Source of the DNA: Oegoconia quadripuncta
Taxonomy: Eukaryota > Arthropoda > Insecta > Lepidoptera > Autostichidae
Assembly (NCBI GenBank): GCA_949316235.1
Contig: OX438755.1
Span: 19,172,151-19,236,150, forward strand
Direction: 5' to 3'
Length of the DNA: 64,000 nucleotides
Both the position numbers and the translations under genes were made by a program. The stretch's first letter is position 1; each line of letters opens with the position of its first letter. The notes under the pieces are model-generated. The model had not been told where the DNA came from, searched no databases, and saw nothing but the letters and a program-made list of their open reading frames with translations. Of the stretch, positions 44,376-64,000 are shown one piece after another.

Positions 44376-45500
44376 TCAAGGAATTACACGAATTCAATCT
44401 CAATACAGAGGCGCGATTTTCGGTGTCGCGAGATGGATCACACATAATATATCTTGAGAACTCAAGACATCTCGATTGATATGTCATTCAGTTTTATTTT
44501 TCATCCATAGCATTTTCAAAAATTTACCGAGCAAGAATACAAAAAATTTTGGTTACTTTTCATCGGAGTTCTCATGAAATATTTTACATGTCATATTTAT
44601 CCCCAATGCCCATAAATCGCTCCCCTGGACTGAGAATGTGATTAGCCCCCTTATTGTCTAACTTCAATGGGAATGGACGACAACACCAACTGTACATGTT
44701 GACCATTGACTTATCCATTTTCAAAAATGACTTCATTGCCCAATGACATCAGACAATAATGCCGCTGATTGCAAGCTTAGCTACCATATTTATGACCAAC
44801 TTGTCTGGTCTTTACCTGGTTCTCACAGTACGGGGCATGTTGTTTGAGGCCAAGTAATAGGTGTTTATCGGGCACAATGATCACCACGACGTTATTACCA
44901 AATTTTACGAAAAACAACGTTCTTTTTACGTAACAGTAGAATTTTAAAGTCGCAGTTCAAACAATTAAGATTTTTAAGAATACTAGCCTTAAATACAAAC
45001 GCGTAAAAAATCTAAATCATTTGAGCTGTGACTGATGTAGTTATGAACCCGATTGATAACCATATAAAGACACTATGAACGTTTGAACATTATGTTATGA
45101 ACCAACTGCAATCGGAGCAATGTCAGTGGGTCGTCAGTTCGATACGACTTCCACAGACGCGCGAAAATTTACAATTTTCCATACAATTTCACGTTTGACA
45201 GTTCGAACTTTTAACTCAGAATTTGTCTTTGAAAGTCGGCTGCATCTCAGACTTACAATACTATAAGCAGACCAAACATTATACTATTGGAAAGCTAAGT
45301 AAGCTACATACGTTATGATATTATTTAGCTTGCTCCCAAACAAACTACAAATAATATATAAGTAGGTAAGACTACCTAAATGACCTCCGCATATCGAAAA
45401 GACATAGGGGCATATTTAAAAGACAGAGTTAACAAAACAGAGGTCACGGTTTTGATTCTCAGGTACATGTTCAGTACTCAGTAGGTTATCTTTGTTTTTT
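44376..45500. other. Unassigned DNA
   Basis: GGAATTACACGAATTCAATC TCAATACAG at 44380 is an end piece of the ACAGGGTG foldback family. Nothing further is supported. Confidence 0.4.
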
Positions 45501-45503
45501 CTT

Positions 45504-45625
45504 TTTTTTTATATGAGAGGGCGGCAAACGAGCATGCGGGTCACCTGATGGAAAGCAATCACCGCCGCCCATGGACACCCGCAACACCAAAAGGGTCACA
45601 GATGCGTTGCCGGCCTTAAAACGGA
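45504..45625 (-). mobile_element. Interspersed repeat H
   Basis: T-run, ATATGAGAGGGCGGCAAACG AGCATGCGGGTCACCTGATG GAAAGCAATCACCGCCGCCC ATGGAC...GCGTTGCCGGCC. An inverted copy is at 46790-46903. Probably a LINE 3' end (poly-A on the opposite strand). Confidence 0.75.
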
Positions 45626-46190
45626 AGCCAAGCAGCAATGTTGGTAATGTTGTCCAGCTATTTACCAAGATAGTAACCCATTGTGCATAAAAATAGGGTA
45701 GTAACAAATTCGCTAGACAAAGTAAAGCAGCATGCTATTCCTTCACAAAACTCATATGTCAATATGAGTACATACGTTTTTATAAGTGACTACGCTATTT
45801 ATTCGCTATGTCCGGTCTACTATTTAAATGTCTGTGATATATGTCACTACTGATTTAGTGTCACGGTGAGTTTGTCGCTCTCTCGTGGTAGCAACCCCTA
45901 ACTTACACCATGGAGATTGTTTGAAACCTGAGTTTATCTATTGTACATTCACACATTAACAATATACATAATTTAAATACCACTTTAGACCCATATACAC
46001 AGCGAAATGTTGCTAAAGTAAAAAAATAAACTATGTTTAAAATAATAAAATAGCTAAAATCTCATTTCTCGAAGGCTGAGAATAAAAAGAAAGTGAAATT
46101 ATATACAAAGTAATAAAATTATGTAACACGCCATGTTGATGTTGATCCTCTTAGTACATCCGATTCGAACGGCATAATCCTGCGAACAAA
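45626..46190. other. Unassigned; SINE-A scrap at start
   Basis: AAGCAGCAATGTTGGTAATG and TAACCCATTGTGCATAAAAA (45630-45695) look like SINE-A pieces with a large deletion. The rest is unassigned. Confidence 0.4.
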
Positions 46191-46197
46191 AATACAT

Positions 46198-46252
46198 TTT
46201 ATTTTTATTTTTATTTTTATTTTTATTATTTATTTTTATTTTTATTATTTTA
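46198..46252. repeat. (TTTTTA)n microsatellite
   Basis: TTTTATTTTTATTTTTATTT repeated with one TTATTT step. It marks the boundary of repeat I. Confidence 0.9.
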
Positions 46253-46490
46253 CTAGCTTTCCTCCCGCGACTTCGTCCGCGTGGAAGATTTTATCAAAAT
46301 ACAAACATCAAACTTTGATCCCCTATTTTATACCCTTGGGGGTAGAATTTATCAAAATCCTTTCTTAGCGGATGCCTACGTCATAACATCTACCTGCATG
46401 CCAAATTTCAGCCCGATCCGTCCAGTGGTTTGGGCTGGGCGTTGATAGATCACTATGTCAGTCACCTTTGAGTTATATATATTTAGATTT
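46253..46490 (+). mobile_element. Interspersed repeat I
   Basis: CTAGCTTTCCTCCCGCGACT TCGTCCGCGTGG...TGATCCCCTATTTTATACCC TTGGGGG...CCAAATTTCAGCCCGATCCG. The CGACTTCGTCCGCGTGG block is very common in lepidopteran genomes (my recollection). A related opposite end is at 50195-50325. Confidence 0.6.
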
Positions 46491-46789
46491 TATTGATAAT
46501 ACAGAATCAACAGCATCATTACAAAAAATATTACACATTTATAAGCCAAAGTCATGCCAATTACAGATTCTCATTTTTCATTACAATTCTTTTAAAAAAA
46601 TAATTAGGTGGAAAGTCACTATTAAATAATGATCATTATACAATCTAGAGGTAAAAGTAAATAGTGAGACATTAATTGAATTCATCCAAATAAACAAGCT
46701 AACTGTGTCAAAAGTCATAATCTCTTCGAAATTGCTTAACCGGTCCGAAACGAGGCTGAGAGGTATCAATTCCTCAAACCTTCCTCAAA

Positions 46790-46905
46790 GGCCGGCAACG
46801 CATCTGTGACACTTTTGGTGTTGCGGGTGTCCATGGGCGGCGGTGATTACTTTCCATCAGGTGACCCGCATGCTCGTTTGCCGCTCTCTCATATAAAAAA
46901 AAAAA
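46790..46905 (+). mobile_element. Interspersed repeat H with poly(A)
   Basis: GGCCGGCAACGCATCTGTGA CACTTTTGGTGTTGCGGGTG TCCATGGGCGGCGG...CTCTCATATAAAAAAAAAA. The reverse of the 45504 copy, 1.2 kb away. Confidence 0.78.
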
Positions 46906-47435
46906 AAAATATCTTGGTAAATTACATTTGTGAAGTAGGTATGCTTAATAGTATTTTGGCCTTTCCCACTTCAGACAAGGCCAAAGCTCTTTACAAATTA
47001 GCCAGAATAGCAGAAAAACGTAGACATTAAGGTAGTTGATTAACCTCTCTTTGCAATGCCTATGAGGGTGACATTTTCTTATTAGAAAAAACCCTCCTAT
47101 CAGATTGAAAAAAAAATGTCATAATCACTTCGAAATTGCTTAACCGGATTCCATCAAACACGGCTAAGACACAAGCTTTCGAAAATAGAAAACCGTCTTC
47201 AAACCGGGTTCGGCCGTTTTGGCCCTACAATGCCACATAGACACCCCCTTTTTGCGTTGGGAGTTTAGGAAACCTCTCGAGACTATCAAAATATCATGTA
47301 GGTGAACAAGTCATATCAAATCTTCGAAAGGTTTTAGTATTTAAATTTCAAATGTCTGGTGGGTTATCCTTGGAGCAGTATCTTGAAACCCAGCATCGAA
47401 GGGCTTCGACACCTTACAGCACTCGAAATTCTGCT
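46906..47435. other. Possible RTE-type coding scrap, then unassigned
   Basis: TSDKAKALYKLARIAEKRR (frame ending at 47030) resembles the basic segment just before the RT domain of RTE-type LINEs. The rest includes CCGGGTTCGGCCGTTTTGGC, a repeat-like word. Confidence 0.35.
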
Positions 47436-47439
47436 AGTA

Positions 47440-47725
47440 TATTATAGAATAGAATAGAATAGAATAGAATAGAATAGAATAGAAAGCGTTTATTTGACAC
47501 ACTGGACGACACATTAGTTATACAAAAACGGAGAGAAAAAAATAACAATAACATACTTAATACATAGCTAAAAATGATATTACAAGATAAACTCGATCTC
47601 AATCCTAAGATCGATTAGAAATCGGTGTCGTAAAGTGGTGACAAAAAGGTCTCCACTCAGCATGGGTTGCAGTTGTATCAATAACTACAACGCTGATTTT
47701 CTGTGGAGCCTCGCGTGACGTACGG
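47440..47725 (-). mobile_element. LINE 3' end with (TTCTA)n tail
   Basis: The AGAATAGAATAGAATAGAAT array (47440-47484) is followed by AAGCGTTTATTTGACACACT in reverse, like a LINE tail. A shorter similar array with TAGTTTATTTGCAAGAAC is at 59872-59950. Confidence 0.55.
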
Positions 47726-47917
47726 ACGTTTCACCAACACTGAATATAAATAAAAAGTAATGTGTGGAATAAAAATTAATAAAATTGAGTGAGAAAGTTA
47801 TAAATAAGTGTTAACAATATACTTATTAAAAATTAAAAACAAACACAGATTGCAGCATGTAATGAATAAGTTTCATTACCTACAAATGATGACAAAAATA
47901 CGCAATAAAAATTGATA

Positions 47918-48115
47918 TACAGGGTGAATTTGAATTTGTGTAATTCCTCTTTACTGGTGATTCCACTACTGATTACGAGCAACTTTCCCCAAGATACCAT
48001 AGTCGAATTCAACTTTCCCCAAGATACCATAGTCGAATTCAATTTTCCCCAAGATACCATAGTCGAATTCAATCAAAAACATTTCGATTACCCATATAAA
48101 GTAAACAATTTTGAA
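47918..48115. mobile_element. ACAGGGTG foldback element containing a 30-bp triplication
   Basis: Opens ATACAGGGTGAATTTGAATT TGTGTAATTCC and includes GGTGATTCCACTACTGATTA CGAGCAACTTTCCCC. The right end is not clear because the AP-2mu 3' flank follows. The interior relates to 49960-50190. Confidence 0.6.
47981..48070. repeat. Three exact-length 30-bp tandem units
   Basis: Units start at 47981, 48011 and 48041; the unit is AACTTTCCCCAAGATACCAT AGTCGAATTC. Only one base differs (ACTTT to ATTTT in the third). In other frames this gives a repeated decapeptide, which is coincidental. Confidence 0.97.
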
Positions 48116-48195
48116 AAACAATTACCAAATTTAGCAGTTGAACAACTTTCTGTAGCTGTATTTTCTTTTATGTTGTGTAATAAAGTGTATTTTAA

Positions 48196-48308
48196 TTTAT
48201 TTTTCTATGTTTATTTCATTTTTTTTCTTATGTATGTGTGCATAATTAAATACTTAATTTATCTATCCACTTAATGGATGTAGTGGTAACTTACAGTGGT
48301 GTCAAGGT
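48196..48308 (-). terminator. AP-2mu: AP-2mu 3'UTR start with two AATAAA signals
   Basis: On the minus strand, AATAAA occurs at 48215-48210 and at 48201-48196, about 95-113 nt after the stop codon. Either could direct cleavage and polyadenylation. AATAAA is frequent in AT-rich DNA, so this placement is an inference. Confidence 0.45.
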
Positions 48309-58412
<10,104 letters not shown>

Positions 58413-58424
58413 TTTGTAGGTCTT

Positions 58425-58636
58425 CTGTAAAAAAAAGTATTACAGCCTTCAACATGTGGTGTTTAACACAATTATTTTTTTAATTTAAAAAAATTTAAGG
58501 GTGTGAATCTTAAAGAAAGATAGAAGAGGATATTATAGATAATAACTGGATTACGAATCAATAGGACAGGATATGACCAATAAAACCGAAATTTGGTGAT
58601 AGCTTGGAAGACGTATCATCCTGTAACTTTACTTAC
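58425..58636 (-). other. AP-2mu: Putative 5'UTR intron of AP-2mu
   Basis: The first coding exon is preceded by a good acceptor at 58426-58425. Upstream, a strong donor GCAG|GTAAGT lies at 58637/58636. Together they suggest one non-coding first exon ending at 58637 and an intron of 212 bp. The transcription start is not visible. Confidence 0.5.
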
Positions 58637-58637
58637 C

Positions 58638-59473
58638 TGCTACTTGTTAATCAGGAACATTGAATCGTACTTTAATTGTGGTTGGATTGAAATCAAATTA
58701 AATCGCTGTATAATCCCATTTTTCATCCAATTTCGCTGAAAAGAGACGATACCCGCCCCCAAAAATGAAACGTCAATAGCAAAAGACCATAGATGTTCTT
58801 TTTTGAAAAAAGTTTGCCCTATTGGACAGGCGAAGGGTACCAAACCTACAGAACCACATCTATTGTTTCGTAAGATCGAAAAATCGTCTAATATATCTTC
58901 GGTCGGCTACGGTTGCTAAGGAAGTTTTTGACTATTAACTATTGTATGAACACGAATAATCAGTCACACACGTTTTCAACAGATCCAATAATCATGTACT
59001 CATTCCATATTTTTATCCATTCACACACACAGCCATCCATCCCTTCATATTTCCAGTTCTCTCGTCTTGCCGTTAGGTGTCGTCTCTCTACACTTTGTTA
59101 TACGACTTTGTTCTGTCAAAACAGAATTTCAAAAACTATCAAAATAAACTACTTCCGTCTAAATTGTTCAAAATAAAATAAAGTCCACTATCAAGTTAGT
59201 AAAAAGTAATCAAAAACCTAAGCTCAATGAATAACATCGATATATTTCAACGGAATGGGTATCACTATTCTAAAAGACAATAACGAAGGGAAAACTCTAC
59301 AATTTTGTTTATGGTACCCGATTGGGTCGATTATGTCATGGCGGGTTAGATGTTTTCGGCACTTGGTTTTATTGAATTTGTTTTGAATTACGCCGTCAAT
59401 GATCTCGTTTCAATCCCTTTTGTTTAAAACTAAGCGTATTTGTATAATAGTGAACATTTCTTAAGCAATTCAA
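58638..59473. promoter_or_regulatory. Shared divergent promoter region between AP-2mu and Dullard
   Basis: The interval between the inferred AP-2mu 5'UTR donor and the Dullard ATG. I see no clear SINE, LINE or MITE in it, unlike most of the window. There is no obvious TATA box. Both transcription starts must lie here or in unseen upstream exons. Confidence 0.55.
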
Positions 59474-59572
59474 ATGCTGAAACAATTGCAAATGGGACTT
59501 CGCGCGTTCATGCTACTCGCATCTAAAGTATGGAGTTGTTTTTGTTATATGTTTAAGAAGCAATATCGAGCG
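59474..59572 (+). CDS. CTDNEP1: Dullard coding exon 1
   Basis: 33 codons, [20 protein letters not shown] then [13 protein letters not shown], covering the hydrophobic anchor. Donor GCG|GTAAAT, phase 0. The following intron is only 90 bp. Confidence 0.9.
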
Positions 59573-62500
59573 GTAAATATAGATAATTAAGCATTTTGAT
59601 GTGGTGTGTTTAATTGTTTTACGCAGGCGTTTGTAACTCTCACGTGGTGTTTGATTTTTCAGTTGGCTCAATACCAATCTGTCAAATATGAGATATATCC
59701 TCTCTCGCCAGTATCTCGACACAGGCTGAGTAAGTAGACCAATCCATATTATCGCTATTGTTATTGCAAATCATCGCTGGGCCGTGGGCCTGCCACTGTT
59801 ACGCTCTTATCAGGGGCTGCGTTACTCTAACACTATCCTATCCTCGCGCATATCTCCGATAATGCTTGTATAGAATAGAATAGTTTATTTGCAAGAACAT
59901 AGTTTATAAGGTCACAAATTAGTTTGAGGATCTTATGTTCTACCAGTGATGTGGCATGCAAACATTTTATTAGTTAAGTTATTTTCTAATTAAGCATTAT
60001 TCAGTTGTCAAATTTAATATTCTAAATTACAGATTCATATATTTATACAATACAATACAAATATTCTTTATAAACTAAAATTTATATTTTTGAATTTTTT
60101 TATGTTTAGAAGACATTATATTGATACATTTCTTTGATTAGGAGTCAAGTATATGTTATTGACATCCTACTTACAGCATAAATTGTACCAACCAGTGATC
60201 AAAATAATTAAAAAGAAGAATTTATTTCCACCAACGCAATGTGCACAAGTACTTTCATGATATTTTTACTTAGCATTAACTGAGTACTTGCTTCTGAAAC
60301 CTTAACTAGGCTAAGCTGTCATGCAGACATCTAAAGTATACATATAAAAATGTTTTCTGATCGCCCTTAGCTTAATAGTAATATTCATTCGGGTTCGAAT
60401 CCCGCTAGGGACATATGTTTGTATGATGAATACAGACATTGTGTTCCCGAGTTATGGATGTTTTTCATTTATATATGTATTTATTTATAAAAAAAAAGTA
60501 TTTGTGTAGTTCATCAACCATCTGTTATCCATAATACAAGTCTAGTTGCTTAGTGTGGAACTAGATGGCGCTGTGTGTATGTGCAAAGATATTTATTTAT
60601 TATTTATGTATTCAATATACCTATTCTAACCAAATGTAGAAGATAAAGTGATTACATGCGGGTGTAGAAACTGGCAAAAAAAGCAAAGAAAATTTGGAGA
60701 AATGAGAATGATTAATACATACATAATATCACAACCTCTATCCCAATTTGGGTGGTCAGAGATATCTCAAACATTAGTATTAGGTGTTAGAAACATTAAG
60801 AAACTATTGCTTGAAACAACATTCGCAGTTCACCTTATGAAATACACAGAAATGCACATGTAAGAGCATCGGTGGCTCAGCTGTTAAAACGCAGTCCCAA
60901 TTTGGGAGGTCCAGTTTGATTCCCATGCAGGCCATGCAGCAATGAGTTTTTAAATTTAATTTAATTATATATGTGTATTTATTCAACTGCTTAAACGATG
61001 AAGGAAAACTTTGTGAGGAAACCTGCATGCCTGAGAAGTAAAAATTCAAGGGCATGTGAAGACCCCAACCCGCATTGGGCCAGTGTGGCAGACTATTGCC
61101 CATATTCCCTCATTATATGAGGAAAGACCTTTATCCCTGCAGTGGGATGTTTACAGGCTGATAATGATGCACATGTGACAGAGTGAGCCCATCACCATTA
61201 AAACATGTAAATCTATAGATGTTTTTGATGGAAAGTCCCTTTTTACGACACCCAGGGCAAGAGAGGAGTTGGTTCTATTCTAATTGAGTGTTGAAACCAC
61301 ACGGCACAGAAGTGTTAATATTGGTGGATTTGCCCACAAATGTTAGTGAGATTTTTCTCTTCTATCCACAATGTTATATATAAGATAAACAATTTGTACA
61401 TGTAATTTAGTCTTATCAGGAAGATTAATAAACTCATCATTTATCTACAATAGTCTGTCCGCTACATAGAAGTGGATAGATTATCTAGAGATTAGTATTA
61501 GTAGTGTCTGTTATCATTATTTGTGTATTTAAAGGGCATAGGTAAGGTAAATTTCAAGTATTCATATCAATTATCTAGTCCCAATCTAGGAAAAACATGT
61601 GGGTATTAGATAACAGATAAAGATACTTAAATATATTTATTTATAAACATCTATGCCTCAGGAATATTATCAGTATGCTTCCACCGTCGGCCTCATCTTC
61701 ACTTAACATCAGGTGTGATTGAAGTCAAGTGCAAACCCTTTGTGCATAAAAAAAAAGAATAATTTATTAATAAGGGCTTAAGGCACAGTATAAAAAAGAC
61801 AGGATTAATACTGCCCTAGGCCTAGTTGTCAAGATACTTCCAATATTTTTAATATTAAGAATCTATACTCATTGTAACATGTCGATACTCTATGTTGTTA
61901 TGATATAATCAATTAAACTACTATTGGTGCAGGGTATTTGGTACTTAACATTAACAGCCCTATTACCTCACAGTTAAGATTATATATAATTAGTACTTTA
62001 TTTAATGTTACTGTCATTTTGTTTAATATTATTTATAGCCTTCTTATTACAGTTTATGTTTAAATTAATTCCAATTTTAAATGATGTAGAAGTAATCATC
62101 CTGTATTAAATTAATCATATAATAAATGCATGCGTGTATTGTTACAACACATTCTTTTCATTTCTTATTACATTCATTCTTTGGTTATTGAATTCTTTTG
62201 TTACATTGCATTAAATTCAATAAGTAAATAGATTATCAATTAATGTTATTGCATCCAAGCTTATTAAATTTGTGTCCAATTCTTTACAATGCATAATACC
62301 TATATTACACATTCATAAGCTCAGTTAGTAGTTCATTCAACTTACTTATGTACTTTAAAAATAGCACACCAGTCTAGGTATACTAAGCAGGCATGCTATG
62401 TGGGTGTGCATGCATCACCACACGTCAACTGATAACAGACCGACAATAGATATTCTGAGGTAAATAAATATGCAAGCAAATAACAAATCCTTTTCCTGTT

Positions 62501-63888
62501 TTTAGGTCTAGTCAAAAAAAAAATGCTGGTCCTTGACCTGGATGAAACATTGATACATTCGCACCACGACGCAATGCTGCGGCCGACGGTAAAGCCCGGC
62601 ACACCACCAGATTTTGTCCTCAAGGTCACCATAGACAAGCACCCTGTCAGGTTCTTTGTGCATAAGCGGCCTCATGTGGATTACTTTTTGGATATAGTGA
62701 GTATTGATAATTTCACTGCCATAAACCCCCTTAATATGCACTGCATGTCAAGTTGTGGACATCAGAGAAATTAAGAGAAAGTTTCTAAATTTATCAGTCG
62801 GTTTTGTTCTGCAACTGTCGGTTTTGAAGGAATTGTCACTTCACTACACACTAACCAAGTCTCAATAGATTGAATTAAACAGAAAAAAATGTAGGTACAT
62901 TTGCCAACTAAAAAAACTATGTAGGTGAAATCCTTTTGTACAACATCACGTTTTATGGATAGCATAATGTAAACAAACTCCTCATTATTACTTACAGATG
63001 TTGTTCAATTTAGCTTCTCTCCCTTTAGTGGCGTTAGTAAACATGCTGCTGATTCATTCCCTAAAGATATGTTATTTTTTTTTATTTTTTTTTTTTATGG
63101 TTAACTGGATACGCATTTGACCACAATCTCACCTGATGGGAAGTGATGATGTGGCCGAAGATGAAGCACGCGATCTCAGTAGATGCCTATTCACCCTGCT
63201 CTTGAAGATCCCAAGGTTGTAGGATTCAGGAAAGACTGACGCCGGAAGGGAGTTCCATGCCTTGGCTGTTCGCATTATGAATGAAGAATCGAACCGCTTA
63301 GTGCGAATGTTCGGTATGTTAACTGCATACGGCATAACGGCATATTATAGATGTGCCTGTTGTTGCGAATGATTTTGGTGTCCTTCAATCTTTTAAACGA
63401 GGCTTTTACCCTTACTGGGAGCATAGAATTACCAGCCTAAAACTTAGTCATAAGAACAGACAAACTATTTAACATTTTCACTATGTCACTTTATTAACAA
63501 ATAAATTGGTTGGCGCTGTCGGGAGTGATCCTGCTTTCCGCGCCGTAGATCGTGGGTTCGATTCCCACCAGGACGAACATTTGTGTGATGAATATCGATG
63601 TTTGTTCTGTGTCTGAGTGTTATTTATCTATAGGTACCTATATGTATATGTATCACTTTCTGATACCCATAGTACAAGCTTTGCCTAGTTTGGGATCAGG
63701 TGACTTTGTGTGAAATATCCACAATATTATATTATATTAATCAGCTCTACCATTTGCAATGTGTTTGTTTCCCAGGTGTCCCAGTGGTATGAACTGGTGG
63801 TGTTCACCGCATCTATGGAGATATACGGCGCGGCGGTCGCGGATAAATTAGACAACGGCCGGGGCATTCTGCGACGGCGGTTCTACAG
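59474..63888 (+). CDS. CTDNEP1: Dullard / CTD nuclear envelope phosphatase 1, first four coding exons (3' end outside window)
   Basis: HAD-superfamily Ser/Thr phosphatase anchored in the nuclear envelope and ER; the family dephosphorylates lipin and modulates BMP signalling. Exons: 59474-59572, 59663-59729, 62506-62696, 63776-63888, all GT...AG with frame kept (470 nt, 156 codons plus 2 nt). Residues about 9-28 form the N-terminal hydrophobic membrane segment. The catalytic DxDxT motif is [12 protein letters not shown], with Asp66 as nucleophile and Asp68 as acid/base. Thr130 lies in [11 protein letters not shown] (HAD motif II). The start is supported by an in-frame TAA 12 nt upstream of the ATG and by similarity of MLKQ...[14 protein letters not shown] to the family N-terminus. 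Animal homologues are about 240-245 aa, so roughly the last 85-90 residues, including the DNSPGAY region, are beyond the window. Confidence 0.95.
59663..59729 (+). CDS. CTDNEP1: Dullard coding exon 2
   Basis: Encodes [22 protein letters not shown] plus one base, the conserved juxtamembrane linker. Acceptor TTTTTCAG, donor TGA|GTAAGT. The next intron is 2,776 bp and full of repeats. Confidence 0.93.
59872..60080 (-). mobile_element. Retroelement 3'-end remnants in Dullard intron 2
   Basis: TAGAATAGAATAGTTTATTT GC (like 47440) and, at 60047, AATACAATACAAATATTCTT TAT, the reverse end of LINE tail D. Confidence 0.5.
60384..60605 (+). mobile_element. SINE-B, head truncated, in Dullard intron 2
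   Basis: Starts at the B box (CGGGTTCGAATCCCGCTAGG), through GTTCCCGAGTTATGGATGTT to GGAACTAGATGGCGCTGTGT GTATG and an ATTTATTTATT end. Confidence 0.9.
60725..61330 (-). mobile_element. Repeat R interrupted by SINE-C
   Basis: Left half 60725-60861 (ATCCCAATTTGGGTGGTCAG AGATATC...GCAGTTCACCTTATGAAATA CACAGAAATGC) and right half 61167-61330 (GTGAGCCCATCACCATTAAA ACATGTAAATCTATAG...) are the two parts of one repeat R. Confidence 0.85.
60862..61166 (+). mobile_element. SINE-C insertion with 10-bp target duplication
   Basis: ATGCACATGT occurs at 60852-60861 and 61167-61176, flanking GAGCATCGGTGGCTCAGCTG ...GGGATGTTTACAGGCTGATA ATG. The B box has drifted to AGTTTGATTCCC. Direct evidence for target-primed insertion into repeat R. 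Confidence 0.93.
61331..61554. other. Dullard intron 2, unassigned
   Basis: Nothing recognised. Confidence 0.4.
61555..61670 (-). mobile_element. SINE-B' 3' half
   Basis: CAATTATCTAGTCCCAATCT AGGAAAAACATG...ATAAACATCTATGCCTCAGG AAT. Confidence 0.72.
61671..61760 (+). mobile_element. SINE-A 3' end
   Basis: CAGTATGCTTCCACCGTCGG CCTCATCTTCACTTAACATC AGG...TTTGTGCATAAAAAAAAA. Confidence 0.85.
61761..62505. other. Dullard intron 2, 3' part, unassigned
   Basis: AT-rich. A pyrimidine tract (TCCTTTTCCTGTTTTTAG) leads into exon 3. Confidence 0.45.
62506..62696 (+). CDS. CTDNEP1: Dullard coding exon 3 (catalytic DxDxT)
   Basis: Completes Ser56, then [20 protein letters not shown] through [11 protein letters not shown]. 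Acceptor TGTTTTTAG, donor ATA|GTGAGT. It carries the phosphatase nucleophile. Confidence 0.96.
63078..63345 (-). mobile_element. LINE-F RT C-terminus and 3' end in Dullard intron 3
   Basis: The minus-strand frame has [48 protein letters not shown], then ...CATCAGGTGAGATTGTGGTC AAATGCGTATCCAGTTAACC AT(A)n. Antisense to Dullard. The best LINE-F reference copy here. Confidence 0.87.
63510..63712 (+). mobile_element. SINE-B' in Dullard intron 3
   Basis: TTGGCGCTGTCGGGAGTGAT C (head), CGTGGGTTCGATTCCCACC (B box), ACATTTGTGTGATGAATATC and CATAGTACAAGCTTTGCCTA GTTTGGGA. It ends about 60 bp before the exon 4 acceptor. Confidence 0.85.
63776..63888 (+). CDS. CTDNEP1: Dullard coding exon 4
   Basis: Encodes [20 protein letters not shown] through GILRRRFY plus two bases of Arg. 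Acceptor GTTTCCCAG, donor CAG|GTAATA. Later exons are outside the window. Confidence 0.96.
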
Positions 63889-64000
63889 GTAATAGCAAGT
63901 CTCATCTTATTCCCAAATGAACTCCCGTCATATCACATTAAAAAAAATTGTGTTCTTGGATATGTTTAGTCTCTAATACCCATCTAGTTTATCTCAGCCT

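Noticed and set aside
47912..48274. 120-codon frame with three decapeptide repeats
   Set aside because: The repeats come from a 30-bp tandem DNA repeat in a mobile element; the rest is hydrophobic AT-rich translation, and the frame runs antisense toward the AP-2mu 3' end.
1..48300. CRISPR arrays, operons or other prokaryotic systems
   Set aside because: The window is eukaryotic; the tandem arrays lack spacer-repeat structure and there are spliced genes.

Overview
This is animal, almost certainly lepidopteran, nuclear DNA. It is AT-rich and crowded with tRNA-headed SINEs, truncated non-LTR retrotransposon (LINE) 3' ends and short inverted-repeat (MITE-like) elements. The two genes I can read have insect-like protein sequences and many small introns with GT...AG borders. 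The order Lepidoptera is inferred from the repeat types and the protein character; the species cannot be read from the sequence.

Layout. Positions 1-48.3 kb hold no protein-coding gene I can support: they are repeats and unassigned AT-rich DNA. One GC-rich, E-box-bearing island near 25.4-25.6 kb looks like a promoter with a non-coding first exon. From 58.4 kb down to 48.3 kb on the minus strand lies a complete nine-coding-exon gene for the mu subunit of the AP-2 clathrin adaptor (440 codons plus stop). From 59.47 kb to the window end on the plus strand lie the first four coding exons (156 codons plus 2 nt) of the nuclear-envelope phosphatase Dullard/CTDNEP1; its C-terminal third is outside the window. 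The two genes are head to head, with start codons 1,061 bp apart. Neither function depends on the other as far as the sequence shows; AP-2 mu acts in endocytosis at the plasma membrane and Dullard in lipin dephosphorylation at the nuclear envelope/ER.

Repeats. I use local family names. SINE-A is a ~310-330 bp tRNA-headed element with about 20 full or partial copies. SINE-B is a second tRNA-headed family ending in an ATTTATTTATT-type tail; SINE-B' is a related subfamily. SINE-C is a third tRNA-headed family ending in GATGATGAT. LINE-F is a CR1/Jockey-like 3' end; LINE-Y/D is another RT C-terminus with a pentanucleotide tail; RTE-like ORF2 tails occur too. Inverted-repeat elements include MITE-T (TA target site), MITE-W, an hAT-like element with a 7/8-matched 8-bp target duplication, and several others. 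Several insertions are nested, which gives relative ages.

Most unusual item: a 464-bp palindromic structure at 32.28-32.75 kb whose two 99-bp arms (94/99 identical as inverted copies) each carry a piece resembling the internal control region of 5S rRNA. Second: two back-to-back hairpins at 11.81-11.95 kb. I did not find a convincing new multi-gene system.
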